A stretch of DNA of 14,944 nucleotides from CAYWBI01 sp964456445 (GTDB lineage Bacteria > Calditrichota > Calditrichia > Calditrichales > J004): contig CAYWBI010000096.1 of the NCBI GenBank assembly GCA_964456445.1, forward strand, positions 1 to 14,944, read 5' to 3'. The notes beneath the pieces are model-generated. The model ran no database searches. It was not told the origin of the DNA and saw nothing but the letters and a program-made list of their open reading frames with translations. Both the position numbers and the translations under genes were made by a program. Shown in pieces: positions 12,411 through 14,944 of the stretch. Every line of letters starts with the position of its first letter. Positions within the stretch are counted from its first letter, which is position 1.

Positions 12411-14897
12411 ATGTACAGAACATATTTACTGTTATTTGTGTTAGTGACCAGTCCATTGTGGGCACAAACGCAACTGATTCAATCATTTGATACACAGTTG
12501 GACACAAGCTATTTTAACTTAGTGCGATCGCCAAGTTCAAGTGATAGCACAAGTTATATTGTCCAAACGCTCGATACGGCAGAAAAACATGACGGGGCCG
12601 GAGCGATGCATGTGGAATATCACGCCCATAATATTGAAGGTTATGGCGGTTTTGTTAAGATTGAGCATGTTAAAGCGGAAGCCGGTTATCTGGACTGGTC
12701 TGCGTATGACAGCGTAAGTTTTTGGTATAACAATGTAACGCCGCAGGATTTAACCGGTCGTGTCCATATGCGTTTTGAACTTTATGATGGCAGCGAGGTA
12801 GCCGACACAGTGACGGACTCCAACAACATGGAGTTTTATTATTCATTCGAATATGTTCTCGACGAAGCACCGGGCTGGCATAAATTTTCCATTCCTCTGG
12901 TGGATGGACGAGGAGACCCCAATTTAGATGAGTGGGGTGGTGAAGCTTTCAACCGTACGGGTTGGGCCGGGATTCCTGGAAATGATAAACTGGATCCCGA
13001 CAAACTACGTGGTTTTGCTTTTGAATTTTCAATCAATGGTTCCGGCGAAGGCGATATTGGATCTGGCGCTATAACTCTTGACCAAATGGAATTAACCGGT
13101 TTTAAAGGGAAATCCCTGATTATTTTTAATGGGAAGGGTGTGCCTGGTGATCACGGAGCTTTTGCATGGGGCGCTGCCAGCCTCGACATAGTTGACGGAG
13201 CCGGAGCCACAACGGGGACCAATGCTCTGCAATGGGTTCAAGGTGATGGCTGGACGGGAGCAGGATATAACTTACCTGTTACCGATTTGAGAAACGAATG
13301 GGGCCGTGATAGTTTGCATTTTAAAATGAAAGCGGATGTGGGGGTGGATACGATGCGTCTCCAATTTGAAGATGGTACAAATAAAGTTGGTCTGGATTTT
13401 GGACCGGTTGTTGATGACGGCGCCTGGCATGATTACGCCTATGCCTTGAAAAACTTTATTCTGTTTGATGGATCTGCATCCTTCGATACCACAAACATTG
13501 TTGTGTTTCAATTTTTGTCCGAAGGAAACGGGAAGGCTGGAAACACCATTTTATTTGATGATTTCTGGACCGGCAAACCGGTTATCGATGTCATTGCCCC
13601 GGCAGCTCCAACAGGTGTTTCAGGCGTTCCAAATACGACGAACTTTTTTAACCTGGTAATTTGGCAGGATGTGCCCGGGGAATCCGGTGAGACGTATGAC
13701 GTTTATGCCAGTGAAAATCCCATCGTTTCTGTTGATGATCCCGGGGTTCAACTCATCGTTGCCGGGGTTGCCGAAGGTACACAAAGTGCGGTCCATACCC
13801 TAAGTTATCCATTAAAAGAAAAAACAGTTACTTATTATTATGCCGTAACGGCAGTTGATAATTTCAGCAATGTTTCCCAACCCGGGGTCACTGCTTCTGC
13901 CACAATCAATACGGCTGAAGCCATGCCCACAATATCCCTAAACGTACCGGCTGATTTTGCAGCGGACGGGGATCTCTCGGAATGGGATGCGATGGGTATT
14001 ATGCCATTCACATTATCGCCATCTTTAAGTCATGTGGCTACCGGTACATTCGATGACGACGCCGATATGACTGCAACCGGTTATCTTGCCGTTGATGATA
14101 ATTTCCTCTATCTGGCTTTTGATGTAGTTGACAATGTGTATAGCTATGATCCGGCTGGAAATTATTGGGAAGATGATGCAATGGAATTGTTCATTGGACT
14201 ATATAATCAAACTTCGGTTCACAAGGGCTTCTTACGAGGGGCAGAACCGGATTATAAATTTGCAGTACTGGCCGATAAGCTTACCAATGAAAATGCGGCC
14301 GCCGGTCAGGCACTTCTTTCCAACAATACGGCCAATTACTCTTTTGTTAATTTTGGCGCGTCCGATTGGGCTTTTGAAGCACGGATTCCATTGGATTCCG
14401 TAAATACCGGTGGAGCGTCGGATGACGCACGTTTCCATGCTGCCAATGGGATGCAAATTGCCATTGATCTGGCTTTTCATGATTCAGACGCCCCAAACTC
14501 ACGTGATGGCGTTTTGTCCCTGTCGGATAATAACAACGATAATTCATGGCAGAGTGTAGAACATTGGACACATACATGGGTCGGGGACACGAATAAAGTT
14601 GTCACTGCGATCGGCGATCTGAGTCCGGTTGTTTCTTCCTTTGATCTTCAGCAAAATTATCCAAACCCGTTTAACCCTCAAACAACTATTCGTTATACCA
14701 TTGCCAAAGCTGGTAAAGTTAAACTTTCTGTTTTTAATGTTGCCGGTCAACTTATAAAAACCCTGGTTGAAGCCCGCAATACCGCGGGAACACATTTGGT
14801 AAGATTTGACGGTAGCAGTCTGGCCTCCGGCGTTTATTTCTACAAACTCCAGAGCAATGGCCTCAGTCAAACACGAAAAATGTTGTTGGTTAAATAG
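12411..14897 (+). CDS. Secreted multidomain carbohydrate-binding protein with CBM9-like module and type IX-type sorting tail
   Basis: 828 residues from the ATG at 12411: signal peptide 1-18 (PLWA, then QT), a beta-sandwich region (about 22-230), a second related one (about 234-390, both ending ITLDQMEL or ILFDDFWTG like glycan-binding modules), and a fibronectin type III-like segment (about 396-500, APAAPTGVSG... YYYAVTAVDNFSN). A CBM9/DOMON-like domain follows (about 508-726, DGDLSEWDAMG, DDNFLYLAFDVVDN, WEDDAMELFIG, FEARIPLDS). The tail (about 744-828) has NYPNPFNPQTTIRY and SLASGVYFYKLQ ending KMLLVK, a sorting tail resembling that of the GH5 protein. No catalytic domain is recognisable. 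It is probably a cell-surface or released glycan-binding protein that captures beta-glucan for the enzymes and symporter. It lies 34 nt after the symporter with a strong ribosome site and is probably cotranscribed. An unrecognised enzyme domain in the first 390 residues cannot be excluded. Confidence 0.88.
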   Translation: MYRTYLLLFVLVTSPLWAQTQLIQSFDTQLDTSYFNLVRSPSSSDSTSYIVQTLDTAEKHDGAGAMHVEYHAHNIEGYGGFVKIEHVKAEAGYLDWSAYDSVSFWYNNVTPQDLTGRVHMRFELYDGSEVADTVTDSNNMEFYYSFEYVLDEAPGWHKFSIPLVDGRGDPNLDEWGGEAFNRTGWAGIPGNDKLDPDKLRGFAFEFSINGSGEGDIGSGAITLDQMELTGFKGKSLIIFNGKGVPGDHGAFAWGAASLDIVDGAGATTGTNALQWVQGDGWTGAGYNLPVTDLRNEWGRDSLHFKMKADVGVDTMRLQFEDGTNKVGLDFGPVVDDGAWHDYAYALKNFILFDGSASFDTTNIVVFQFLSEGNGKAGNTILFDDFWTGKPVIDVIAPAAPTGVSGVPNTTNFFNLVIWQDVPGESGETYDVYASENPIVSVDDPGVQLIVAGVAEGTQSAVHTLSYPLKEKTVTYYYAVTAVDNFSNVSQPGVTASATINTAEAMPTISLNVPADFAADGDLSEWDAMGIMPFTLSPSLSHVATGTFDDDADMTATGYLAVDDNFLYLAFDVVDNVYSYDPAGNYWEDDAMELFIGLYNQTSVHKGFLRGAEPDYKFAVLADKLTNENAAAGQALLSNNTANYSFVNFGASDWAFEARIPLDSVNTGGASDDARFHAANGMQIAIDLAFHDSDAPNSRDGVLSLSDNNNDNSWQSVEHWTHTWVGDTNKVVTAIGDLSPVVSSFDLQQNYPNPFNPQTTIRYTIAKAGKVKLSVFNVAGQLIKTLVEARNTAGTHLVRFDGSSLASGVYFYKLQSNGLSQTRKMLLVK

Positions 14898-14944
14898 TGT
14901 CATTTGACCAGAGGATGAATTGAAGCCTTGTAGATTAGGTTTTT

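Noticed and set aside
14898..14944. Terminator after the secreted binding protein
   Set aside because: The remaining 47 bp show no stable hairpin; a terminator may lie beyond the window.

Overview
The window looks like a chromosomal carbohydrate-utilisation locus from a Gram-negative bacterium of the wider FCB-type lineages (for example Calditrichota, Ignavibacteria, Marinimicrobia or KSB1-like groups). The main evidence is the C-terminal tail shared by two secreted proteins: an NYPNPFNP or NFPNPFNP motif, then a FlgD-Ig-like beta domain, ending in a SGVY(L/F)YK...(R/K)M(I/L)L(L/V)K pattern, typical of type IX-type sorting tails. The phylum assignment is an inference. Base composition is moderately AT-rich, many genes have weak Shine-Dalgarno sites, and no RNA gene, CRISPR array or insertion sequence was seen.

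Layout. (1) 1-1126, minus strand: 5' part of an M16 zinc protease gene that runs off the left edge. (2) 1127-1473: AT-rich divergent intergenic region. (3) 1474-5720, plus strand: a tight three-gene signalling operon, made of a membrane-anchored sugar-binding-protein-like sensor, a two-TM histidine kinase and an NtrC-type sigma-54-dependent response regulator. (4) 5739-7646, minus strand: an SGNH/GDSL hydrolase-like membrane protein with a helical, probably TPR, C-terminus, convergent with the regulator. (5) 7697-10605, plus strand: a translationally coupled pair, a GH16 beta-glucanase (laminarinase type) and a GH5 glycosidase with a CBM6-like domain and sorting tail. (6) 10781-14897, plus strand: an SSS-family sodium/sugar symporter, then a large secreted multidomain carbohydrate-binding protein without a recognisable catalytic domain and with a sorting tail.

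How it may work together. The regulator carries an intact sigma-54 activator domain with a GAFTGA loop. The DNA just upstream of the GH16 gene contains a near-consensus sigma-54 promoter (TTGGCA then TTGCA, GG-N10-GC). A 10-bp perfect inverted repeat is centred about 85 bp before its predicted transcription start, where enhancer sites usually lie. A weaker GG-N10-GC site with its own upstream inverted repeat precedes the symporter. The simplest model is a self-contained beta-glucan sensing and utilisation system. A periplasmic binding-protein sensor would detect oligosaccharide and signal through the kinase to the sigma-54 activator. The activator would switch on GH16-GH5 and the symporter-binding protein pair. 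No SusC/SusD pair and no ABC permease gene is visible, so the binding protein is more likely a sensor than a transporter component. This wiring is inferred; the protein families and promoter motifs are read from the sequence.
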